From the NCBI GenBank assembly GCA_013290035.1, contig JABCYT010000224.1, forward strand, positions 1 to 6,229: DNA of 6,229 nt, read 5' to 3'. The DNA comes from Alphaproteobacteria bacterium (GTDB lineage Bacteria > Pseudomonadota > Alphaproteobacteria > Reyranellales > Reyranellaceae). Under the pieces are notes generated by a model, which was given only the letters and a program-made list of their open reading frames with translations, did not search any database and was not told the origin of the DNA. Shown in pieces: positions 1-4,621 of this stretch. The translations under genes were made by a program, and so were the position numbers. The first letter of the stretch is position 1. Every line of letters starts with the position of its first letter.

Positions 1-1
1 G

Positions 2-388
2 ATCAACCTCCTGGAGGACCTGCAGGAGCAGTTCGGGCTCACCTACCTGTTCATCGCCCACGACCTTTCCGTGGTCGAGCACATCTCCACCCGGGTCGCG
101 GTGATGTATCTGGGCCGCGTGGTCGAGATCGCGCCGGCACGCGAGCTCTACGACAATCCGCTGCATCCTTATGCCGAGGCGCTACTGTCGGCCGTGCCGA
201 TCCCCGATCCGACGGTGAAGCGCAAGCGCATCATGCTGCAGGGCGACGTGCCCAACCCGATCCGGCCGCCGTCAGGCTGCCACTTCCACACCCGATGCCC
301 GATCGCCCGCCCCGACTGTGCCCAGCGCGTGCCCGAGCTGCGCGAAAGCCGCCCGGGGCACTGGGTGTCCTGTCACTACCGGGGCTAG
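2..388 (+). CDS. Dipeptide/oligopeptide ABC transporter ATP-binding protein, DppF/OppF type (C-terminal part; 5' end outside window)
   Basis: This is the cytoplasmic ATPase subunit of a peptide-type (PepT family) importer. It would hydrolyse ATP to drive uptake of di- or oligopeptides or similar small solutes through a membrane permease pair. Only the last 128 residues are visible; Walker A, the signature motif and Walker B lie to the left. Visible are the H-loop in IAHDLSVV (His20 of the fragment), then [11 protein letters not shown], then the C-terminal oligopeptide-transporter extension with YDNPLHPY (50-57) and a PPSGC-FHTRCP block. Four cysteines (C93, C99, C106, C124; spacing CX5CX6CX17C) match the C-terminal cysteine set that binds a [4Fe-4S] cluster in some DppD-type homologues. 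The PSGC/FHTRCP style and its place at the end of a presumed permease operon favour DppF/OppF over DppD. The stop TAG lies only 9 bp from the end of the convergent hemerythrin gene. The family call is secure; the substrate is not determinable. Confidence 0.95.
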   Translation: MNLLEDLQEQFGLTYLFIAHDLSVVEHISTRVAVMYLGRVVEIAPARELYDNPLHPYAEALLSAVPIPDPTVKRKRIMLQGDVPNPIRPPSGCHFHTRCPIARPDCAQRVPELRESRPGHWVSCHYRG

Positions 389-396
389 CCACCCGG
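379..396. terminator. GC stem-loop across a convergent gene junction (weak terminator candidate)
   Basis: CCGGG (379-383) and CCCGG (392-396) form a 5-bp all-GC stem with an 8-nt loop that contains the ABC gene stop codon. It fills nearly all the space between the ABC stop and the hemerythrin stop. The loop overlaps an 8-bp palindrome, GGCTAGCC (383-390). An alternative longer-range stem pairs 361-367 with 390-396 (7 bp including one G-U). No T-tract follows on either strand, so it is not a classical intrinsic terminator. It may stabilise 3' ends or be incidental in GC-rich DNA. Confidence 0.25.
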
Positions 397-397
397 A

Positions 398-1096
398 TCA
401 GCTCTTGGGCGTGAACACGTCGAGGTCGTGGATGCCGATCACGGTCTCGATTTCGGCCACCTTCTTGGTGATCTTCTCGAAACCGTCAGCGCCGAAGGCC
501 TGGCGTTCGCGCTTTTCCATGTCGTCGGCGATGCCTTCGTATTCGTCGGTCGTGACGAGGCTGCGCAAGGTGGGGAACAGATCCGTCGCCTCGCGCGCGG
601 CGTGCGGACGATACATGGCGATGAAAGCCTGGATGTCGCGACCCATCGCCTCGCGCGGCTCGCGATTGCGGGCCTGCGGCGCCGCCGCCAGGATGCGCTC
701 GGTGAGCTTGCGTCCGGCGCCATGCTGAACGACCAGCACATTGACCAGCTCGACCATGCGCCCGGCCGTCTTGAAGCGCGGGAAGATCAGCTCCTCCTCG
801 GACTTCTCGTGATAATCGTGGATGAAATCGCGCACGATGCCGGCGGAATGTTCGAAAATGGCGGGGTCGATGTCTTCGCCCTGGCCAGCGCGGCGCATGC
901 CGGCTTCGTAGACGAGCAGGATGCGATCGAGAATGGCATGCTCACGCATCAGATCTTCGGGCGGCGAGATCGCCTCGTCGGCGCCGGTCTTCTTGGTCTC
1001 GCGGGCGAGGACCGGCAAAGCGAGCCCGCCGGCCGCGACGACGCCCGAAAGGGCGCCCACATGCAAAAGCGCACGTCGCGATGTTGCCTTGTTCAT
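398..1096 (-). CDS. Tat-exported hemerythrin (HHE cation-binding) domain protein
   Basis: This is a 232-residue protein predicted to fold as a four-helix hemerythrin bundle with a non-haem di-iron or other metal site. Likely roles are O2, NO or peroxide sensing or binding, or metal handling, outside the cytoplasm. Residues 5-31 form a twin-arginine signal: TSRRALL, then a hydrophobic alanine/glycine/valine stretch ending in an AxA-like LPVLA site. There is no lipobox cysteine. Candidate ligands are H53 (REH), H93 and H96 with E100-E102 (FIHDYHEKSEEE), H125 (VVQH), and H165 with E169 (YRPHAARE..LFP), which follows the H...HxxxE...H...HxxxE spacing of the HHE family. I chose the ATG at 1096 because AAAGGAG lies 7 nt upstream (1104-1110). 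A longer reading from 1183 adds 29 proline-rich residues that would bury the signal peptide. It lies 68 bp downstream of the SDR gene on the same strand, so the two are probably co-transcribed. The fold and Tat export look firm; the function is open. Confidence 0.9.
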   Translation of the reverse strand: MNKATSRRALLHVGALSGVVAAGGLALPVLARETKKTGADEAISPPEDLMREHAILDRILLVYEAGMRRAGQGEDIDPAIFEHSAGIVRDFIHDYHEKSEEELIFPRFKTAGRMVELVNVLVVQHGAGRKLTERILAAAPQARNREPREAMGRDIQAFIAMYRPHAAREATDLFPTLRSLVTTDEYEGIADDMEKRERQAFGADGFEKITKKVAEIETVIGIHDLDVFTPKS

Positions 1097-1103
1097 GACG
1101 CCA

Positions 1104-1125
1104 CTCCTTTCCCGAACCAGGGAAA
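1104..1125 (-). promoter_or_regulatory. Inverted repeat running into the ribosome binding site of the hemerythrin gene
   Basis: On the plus strand TTTCCC (1108-1113), six bases, then GGGAAA (1120-1125) form a perfect 6-bp inverted repeat. In the minus-strand mRNA the 3' arm (GGGAAA) shares its last three bases with the Shine-Dalgarno AAAGGAG (1104-1110), which lies 7 nt before the ATG. The hairpin could therefore limit ribosome access, mark a processing site between the SDR and hemerythrin cistrons, or be a protein operator. The repeat and overlap are visible; the regulatory role is inference. Confidence 0.35.
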
Positions 1126-1164
1126 CGAGCGGCAACAGGGGTGGGTTCCCGGCGGGCGGCGGGG

Positions 1165-2136
1165 TCAGCGGCCCACTTTCCACCCCACTTCCTTGGCGAA
1201 ACTGTCGAAGAAATCGAGGTCGTAGGCGCGTTCCGGGGCCTCGCGCACCCGCTGGTCGATTCGTTCGGCATCGGCGCCGACCAGGATGCGCCAGCGGTCG
1301 GCCTTGACGCCGTCGAGGATGATCTTGGCGGCCTGGGCGGCGCTGGTTGGCGCGTCCTCGAGGAAGCGCCGGGCGCGCTCTTCGGCGAGCCTGGCGATGT
1401 CACCGTCCGGCAGCTTGGCCACGTCGATGCCCATCGAGGCGACGCGCGCCCGCATCTGGGCGATTTCCTTGGCGTTCATCGTGTCCGAGTCATTGCCGCT
1501 CTGGACCTTGCGCGAGTTGGTGACGATCGAGGTGCCGATATGGCCCGGCATGACGACCGAGCACTTGATATGCGGCGCGTTGATGCGGAGGTCGGTCTGC
1601 AGCGCCTCGCTGAAACCCTTCACCGCGAACTTGGCGGCGCTGTAGGCGGTATGCGGGATGGTGGGGCCGACCGAGGCCCAAAAGCCGTTGACGCTGCTGG
1701 TGTTTACGATGTGACCGCGGTCGGCCCTGAGCAGCATCGGCAGGAAGGCGCGCGTGCAGTAATAGACGCCGAACCAGCAGACGTTGAAGGTGCGCTCCCA
1801 TTCGTCGCGGCCATGCACGATCATGCTGCCGCCGCCGCCGATGCCGGCATTGTTGAACAGCAGATGAATCTTGTCGGCGTCCTGCTGGCGGGCGACCTCG
1901 TCGGCGAAGCGCTTCACCTGCTCTTCGTCGGAGACATCGGCCACGGACGTGGTGATGCGCAGGCCCTGCGGCAGGCGATCGACCTCGCAGAGCCGCTTGG
2001 TCTCCGCCATCGCCGTCGCCGAGACGTCGCACATGGCGACGTTGCAGCCTTCGGCCACCAGCTGGCGCGCGAGTTCGCGGCCCATGCCCGTGCCGCCGCC
2101 GGTGATGACGGCAATCCGCCCTGCGAGATCCTTCAT
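1165..2136 (-). CDS. Short-chain dehydrogenase/reductase (classical SDR family, NAD(P)-dependent oxidoreductase)
   Basis: This is a 323-residue cytoplasmic Rossmann-fold oxidoreductase, expected to interconvert an alcohol and a ketone or aldehyde (or a similar pair) with NAD(P). The order of motifs is textbook: the cofactor loop TGGGTGMG (12-19); an acidic residue at the end of strand 2, D37 in AMCDVS, which usually favours NAD over NADP; ADVSD (66-70) at the adenine pocket; NNAG (95-98); structural N118; catalytic S148 in NTSSVNG; Y165 and K169 in YSAAK; and PGHIGTSIV (197-205). The protein is about 70 residues longer than a minimal SDR. The extra length lies after residue 206 as a charged helical insertion and a tail (LVGADAERIDQRVREAPERAYDLDFF) seen in long SDRs. 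The start ATG has GGAGG 8 nt upstream (2145-2149). It is probably the first gene of a two-gene operon with the hemerythrin gene and diverges from the LLM gene. The substrate is unknown. Confidence 0.95.
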   Translation of the reverse strand: MKDLAGRIAVITGGGTGMGRELARQLVAEGCNVAMCDVSATAMAETKRLCEVDRLPQGLRITTSVADVSDEEQVKRFADEVARQQDADKIHLLFNNAGIGGGGSMIVHGRDEWERTFNVCWFGVYYCTRAFLPMLLRADRGHIVNTSSVNGFWASVGPTIPHTAYSAAKFAVKGFSEALQTDLRINAPHIKCSVVMPGHIGTSIVTNSRKVQSGNDSDTMNAKEIAQMRARVASMGIDVAKLPDGDIARLAEERARRFLEDAPTSAAQAAKIILDGVKADRWRILVGADAERIDQRVREAPERAYDLDFFDSFAKEVGWKVGR

Positions 2137-2140
2137 GTCC

Positions 2141-2182
2141 TTGTCCTCCCGCGCTCGCTGCTCCTATTGTCGTAACACAATG
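2141..2182 (+). promoter_or_regulatory. Compact divergent control region: candidate promoter and ATTGT-N6-ACAAT operator at the LLM start codon
   Basis: Only 43 bp (2137-2179) separate the SDR and LLM start codons. On the plus strand, TTGTCC (2141-2146) and TATTGT (2165-2170), 18 bp apart, resemble a -35/-10 pair, each matching 4 of 6 consensus bases. A transcript starting near 2177 would be almost leaderless, which fits the lack of any Shine-Dalgarno before the LLM ATG. ATTGT (2166-2170) and ACAAT (2177-2181) form a perfect 5-bp inverted repeat that covers both the -10-like box and the start codon, a typical place for a TetR/MarR-type repressor site. I could not see a convincing promoter for the SDR direction. 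With AT-poor DNA and short arms, chance is a real alternative. Confidence 0.35.
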
Positions 2183-3271
2183 CTCCTGGAAACTCTCCTG
2201 CCGCTCGGCAAGGTCGACCCCGGCCTGCGCGCGCCCGAGGTTCCGCTCGACCTCGCCAGCATCGGCGGCGACGCCCGCCTGCTGGAGGAGATCGGCTATG
2301 ACGGCATGGTCGTCGAGGAGACCAAGGACGATCCCTTCATCATCATGGCGCTGGCGGCGCAGGCCACCAGCAGGCTGAAACTGGCGACGTCGGTCGCCAT
2401 CGCCTTTCCGCGCAGTCCGACCGTGACGGCCATGAGCGCCTGGACCTTGCAGAAGCTGTCGCACGGACGTTTCACCTTGGGGCTTGGCACGCAGGTCAAG
2501 GCGCATATCGAGCGGCGCTTCGGCCTGGCCTGGTCGCCGGCGGGGCCGTGGATCCGCGAATATGTCGGCGCCGTGCGCGCCATCTGGGACTGCTGGCAGA
2601 ACGGCACGCCGCTCGACATCCAGGGCCCGCACTACAAGATCAATCTCACGGTGCCGCTGTTCAATCCCGGCCCGATCGGCCATCCGCGCATCCCGATCCA
2701 GCTCGCCGCGGTCAATGCCTTCATGAGCCAGGTCGTGGGCGAAGTCGCCGACGGCATGCGCGTCCATCCCGTGTGCACGCCCTCCTACATCGAGAAGGTG
2801 ATGCTGCCCGCGGTCCGCACCGGTGCGGCGAAGACTGGCCGGTCGCTGGACGGGTTCCAGGTGTGCATGAAGCCGCTGGTGGCCGCTGCTGCCAACGACG
2901 AAGAGCTTGCTGCCAAGATCCGCGACGTCCGGGCGCGCGTCTCCTTCTATGCCTCGACGCCGCAGTATCGCGCCGCCTTCGACCATCATGGGCTGGGCGA
3001 CCTGGCGGACCGGCTAAAGCTCCTGTCGCGCGCCCAGCGCTGGGAGGAGATGCCGCAGCACATCACCGACGACATCCTCGAGACCTTCGTGACCGTCGGC
3101 ACCTACGACACCATCGCCCGTAAACTCGGCGATCGCTATGGCGGGGTGGTGACGCACTGCGAATTCTCGATTCCCGTGAAGGGCGCCGCCGACAAGGAAC
3201 GCCTGCGCGAGCTTGCCAGGACCATCCAGGCCGAAAGCCCCGAACGGGCGCGACGCGCCGTCGTCGGTTAG
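2180..3271 (+). CDS. LLM-class (luciferase-like) oxidoreductase, TIGR03617-type predicted F420-dependent family
   Basis: This is a 363-residue TIM-barrel enzyme of the bacterial luciferase superfamily. These proteins use FMN or F420 for hydride transfer or monooxygenation; this subgroup was predicted to use F420 from phylogenetic profiling, with no substrate assigned. The recalled family landmarks are all present: EIGYDGMVVEET..DPF (37-53), AFPRSP (75-80), LSHGRFTLGLGTQVKAHIER (93-112), FNPGPI (161-166), a GEVADGMRVHP block (187-197), SFYASTPQYR (255-264) and the C-terminal DDILETFVTVGT (297-308). Length is normal. I chose the ATG at 2180 because homologues begin just before the first beta strand. 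No Shine-Dalgarno precedes it, so it may be leaderless. An in-frame ATG at 2135 would overlap the SDR start and also lacks an RBS. The stop overlaps the convergent cupin stop by 4 bp. The superfamily is certain, the TIGR03617 subgroup likely, and F420 use uncertain. Confidence 0.93.
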   Translation: MLLETLLPLGKVDPGLRAPEVPLDLASIGGDARLLEEIGYDGMVVEETKDDPFIIMALAAQATSRLKLATSVAIAFPRSPTVTAMSAWTLQKLSHGRFTLGLGTQVKAHIERRFGLAWSPAGPWIREYVGAVRAIWDCWQNGTPLDIQGPHYKINLTVPLFNPGPIGHPRIPIQLAAVNAFMSQVVGEVADGMRVHPVCTPSYIEKVMLPAVRTGAAKTGRSLDGFQVCMKPLVAAAANDEELAAKIRDVRARVSFYASTPQYRAAFDHHGLGDLADRLKLLSRAQRWEEMPQHITDDILETFVTVGTYDTIARKLGDRYGGVVTHCEFSIPVKGAADKERLRELARTIQAESPERARRAVVG

Positions 3272-3280
3272 GGCGTGTCG
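3251..3280 (+). terminator. Nine-bp stem-loop spanning the LLM/cupin convergent stop codons
   Basis: CGACGCGCC (3251-3259) and GGCGTGTCG (3272-3280) pair as a 9-bp stem in plus-strand RNA, with one G-U wobble (3255/3276) and a 12-nt loop. The loop contains the overlapping stop codons of both genes (TTAG at 3268-3271). In minus-strand RNA the wobble becomes an A-C mismatch, so the structure favours the LLM transcript. No T-tract follows, so it is a candidate 3'-end stabilising or factor-assisted termination hairpin rather than a canonical intrinsic terminator. Confidence 0.4.
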
Positions 3281-3693
3281 ATGATCGCGGCCTGATCGGC
3301 GGCGTCGAGCGCCTGGGTCGATCCGGCTCGGATCAGTTCGGCAAAGCCTTCGTTGGGCACCATCACCGTGAGGCAATAGAGCCTGTCCGGCCCGGTATTC
3401 TCGACCACGTGTTCCATGCGCGGCGGCAGCACCAGCGTATCGCCCTTGGCGACGTCGTAGACTTTGCCGTCGCAGTAGGCGCGGCCGCGGCCGCTCAGGA
3501 CATAGAACATCTCATGGGCATCCTGGTGCGCGTTGGGCGGGGTCTTGCCGCCGACCTCGAAGATTTCCACCACCGAGATAAAGGGCGTGTTGTCCACCAC
3601 GGGATCGACCATCATCACGAACTTGTTGGTGTCGGACGGCGAGATGCGCGAGACCCGACAGTCGCGGGCGCGGCGGTGCAGAGGCTGGTCCAT
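3268..3693 (-). CDS. Small single-domain cupin protein
   Basis: This is a 141-residue protein with one conserved beta-barrel cupin domain, probably cytoplasmic and metal-binding. Motif 1 reads GGKTPPNAHQDAHEMFYVLS (48-67): H56 and H60-E61 are likely ligands, but the position usually filled by the first histidine of HxH is Asn54. Motif 2, GDTLVLPPRMEHVVEN (84-99), keeps G84, P90, H95 and N99, with Arg92 in place of the usual glycine. Stand-alone cupins of this size may be isomerases, dioxygenases, lyases or ligand sensors, so no reaction is assigned. The start ATG at 3693 has GGGAG 5 nt upstream (3699-3703). An upstream TTG (3768) would add 25 residues that do not resemble cupin sequence. It is convergent with the LLM gene and divergent from the cysteine hydrolase across 142 bp, so it is probably its own transcription unit. 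The fold is confident; the function is not. Confidence 0.9.
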   Translation of the reverse strand: MDQPLHRRARDCRVSRISPSDTNKFVMMVDPVVDNTPFISVVEIFEVGGKTPPNAHQDAHEMFYVLSGRGRAYCDGKVYDVAKGDTLVLPPRMEHVVENTGPDRLYCLTVMVPNEGFAELIRAGSTQALDAADQAAIIDTP

Positions 3694-3777
3694 GATGACT
3701 CCCGGTCGGCTGGCGAGGATGGCGGTCGGAGGGACGGGCAGCAACCAACATGCCAGTTGCCCGCGCAAAAGTCCGTG

Positions 3778-3790
3778 GCATGGATCATGC
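3778..3790. promoter_or_regulatory. 13-bp palindrome in the cupin/cysteine hydrolase divergent intergenic region
   Basis: GCATG-GAT-CATGC is a perfect 5-bp inverted repeat with a 3-bp centre, inside the 142-bp region (3694-3835) between the divergent cupin and cysteine hydrolase starts. It lies about 45 bp before the hydrolase GTG, a position suited to a dimeric regulator. A second weak repeat, GCAAC (3741-3745) with GTTGC (3756-3760), lies further left. I found no convincing -35/-10 pair on either strand here. Palindromes this short occur by chance, so the operator call is tentative. Confidence 0.25.
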
Positions 3791-3793
3791 TGC

Positions 3794-3827
3794 AGTGGCC
3801 CTCAATAAGAAGTGACCCTCGATAGGA
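3794..3827 (+). repeat. Two tandem imperfect 17-bp repeats just upstream of the cysteine hydrolase gene
   Basis: Unit 1 (3794-3810, AGTGGCCCTCAATAAGA) and unit 2 (3811-3827, AGTGACCCTCGATAGGA) are directly adjacent and match at 14 of 17 positions. All three differences are A/G transitions. The second unit runs into the Shine-Dalgarno of the cysteine hydrolase gene. A 17-bp period is about 1.6 helical turns. The array could be a recent slip duplication of the leader or paired binding half-sites; the sequence does not decide between them. Confidence 0.55.
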
Positions 3828-3831
3828 GAGG
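3824..3831 (+). promoter_or_regulatory. Ribosome binding site that fixes the GTG start at 3836
   Basis: AGGAGAGG ends 4 nt before the GTG at 3836, with its AGGAG core 7 nt away. The in-frame GTG at 3812 has only weak purine sequence before it, so the downstream GTG is the better start even though both are possible. Confidence 0.75.
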
Positions 3832-3835
3832 AAGC

Positions 3836-4621
3836 GTGACGGAAGATAACAAGCCGGTCGTGCTCGGACCCAGCGCACGCAACGCCTGGCGGGTGAGCGG
3901 CGCGGAGGCCGACCTGGTGCGCCGGCCGGCCCCGGCCATGCCGGCCCGGCTGCAGGCCGAGCCCAAGGACTGCGTCATCGATCTCGCGCGTACGGCGATG
4001 GTCGTCGTCGACATGCAGAACGACTTTTGCCATCCGGACGGCTGGCTGGCCTCGATCGGCGTCGATGTCACGCCAGCCCGCGCGCCGATCGCGCCGCTCG
4101 CCCGCCTGCTGCCGGCGCTGCGATCGGCGAAGGTTCCGATCGTCTGGCTCAATTGGGGCAATCGCCCCGACCGCCTCAATCTCAGCCCGGCCTTGCTGCA
4201 CGTCTACAATCCGACGGGCACGGGCGTCGGCCTCGGCGATCTCGTGCCGCGCACCGGGGCGGCGGTCTTGGAGAAGGACAGCTGGTCGGCCGGCATTGTC
4301 GACGAGCTCGCGCCGCTGCCCGCCGACATCCGCGTCGACAAGTGCCGCATGTCCGGCTTCTGGGACACGCCGCTCGACAGCATCCTGCGCAATCTCGGGG
4401 TGACGACCTTGCTGTTCGGCGGCGTCAACGCCGACCAATGCGTGCTGCATACCTTGGCCGACGCCAATTTCCTGGGCTACGACACGCTGATGGTGGGCGA
4501 TTGCACGGCCACCACCTCGCCCGCCTTCTGCTGGGAGGCGACCCTCTACAATGTGAAGCAGATCTTCGGCTTCGTCGTTCAGTCGCCCACTCTCCTCGAG
4601 GCCTTGGCGTCCGCGCGATGA
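3836..4621 (+). CDS. Isochorismatase-like cysteine hydrolase (amidohydrolase; biuret hydrolase/RutB/N-carbamoylsarcosine amidase superfamily)
   Basis: This is a 261-residue alpha/beta enzyme that most likely hydrolyses a C-N bond in an amide, carbamoyl or ureido compound by a cysteine nucleophile. The catalytic triad is visible: D59 in VVVDMQNDF, K169 in VDKCRMSGFWDTPLD, and C202 in GGVNADQCVLHTLADANFLG. The metal-ligand-like HxxH of true nicotinamidases is absent, and the DQCV context plus the C-terminal ATTSPAFCWEATLYNVKQIFGF resembles carbamoyl or biuret-type hydrolases more than isochorismatases. An N-terminal extension of about 50 residues precedes the core. The GTG start at 3836 is set by its RBS; the GTG at 3812 would add 8 residues. 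Its stop overlaps the next gene start as ATGA, so it is probably translationally coupled to the CocE-type hydrolase. The fold and chemistry class are firm; the substrate is unknown. Confidence 0.93.
   Translation: MTEDNKPVVLGPSARNAWRVSGAEADLVRRPAPAMPARLQAEPKDCVIDLARTAMVVVDMQNDFCHPDGWLASIGVDVTPARAPIAPLARLLPALRSAKVPIVWLNWGNRPDRLNLSPALLHVYNPTGTGVGLGDLVPRTGAAVLEKDSWSAGIVDELAPLPADIRVDKCRMSGFWDTPLDSILRNLGVTTLLFGGVNADQCVLHTLADANFLGYDTLMVGDCTATTSPAFCWEATLYNVKQIFGFVVQSPTLLEALASAR

Noticed and set aside
428..1225. Plus-strand open frame of 265 codons opposite the hemerythrin gene
   Set aside because: The minus strand carries the hemerythrin ligands, the Tat signal and a good ribosome binding site; the plus-strand reading has none.
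1141..2175. Long open frame on the plus strand opposite the SDR gene (344 codons)
   Set aside because: It is antisense to a gene with complete SDR motifs. Its translation is low-complexity Ala/Gly/Asp/His-rich with no recognisable domain, as expected for a mirror frame in GC-rich DNA.
1871..2179. N-terminal extension of the LLM gene back to 1871 or to the ATG at 2135
   Set aside because: The extra residues overlap the SDR coding sequence, look like shadow translation, and precede the normal family N-terminus. No ribosome binding site supports them.
1490..2989. Minus-strand open frame of 499 codons across the SDR and LLM genes
   Set aside because: It spans two real genes on opposite strands and the intergenic region between them, and reads as repetitive Arg/Gly/His sequence, so it is a shadow frame.
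2180..3271. Calling the LLM gene rutA
   Set aside because: Its recognisable blocks match the TIGR03617 type instead of RutA, and no adjacent rutC, rutF or rutG-like gene is visible.
3694..3768. Upstream TTG start for the cupin (25 extra residues)
   Set aside because: The ATG at 3693 has GGGAG at a usable distance, and the extra residues do not resemble cupin N-termini.
3890..3960. Dense CCGG-rich inverted repeats near the start of the cysteine hydrolase
   Set aside because: They lie inside coding sequence rich in Pro, Ala and Arg codons, so such repeats are expected from composition.
3836..4621. Calling the cysteine hydrolase a nicotinamidase (PncA) or true isochorismatase
   Set aside because: The nicotinamidase metal-binding histidines are not seen, and the DQCV nucleophile context and C-terminal block fit carbamoyl/biuret-type hydrolases better.
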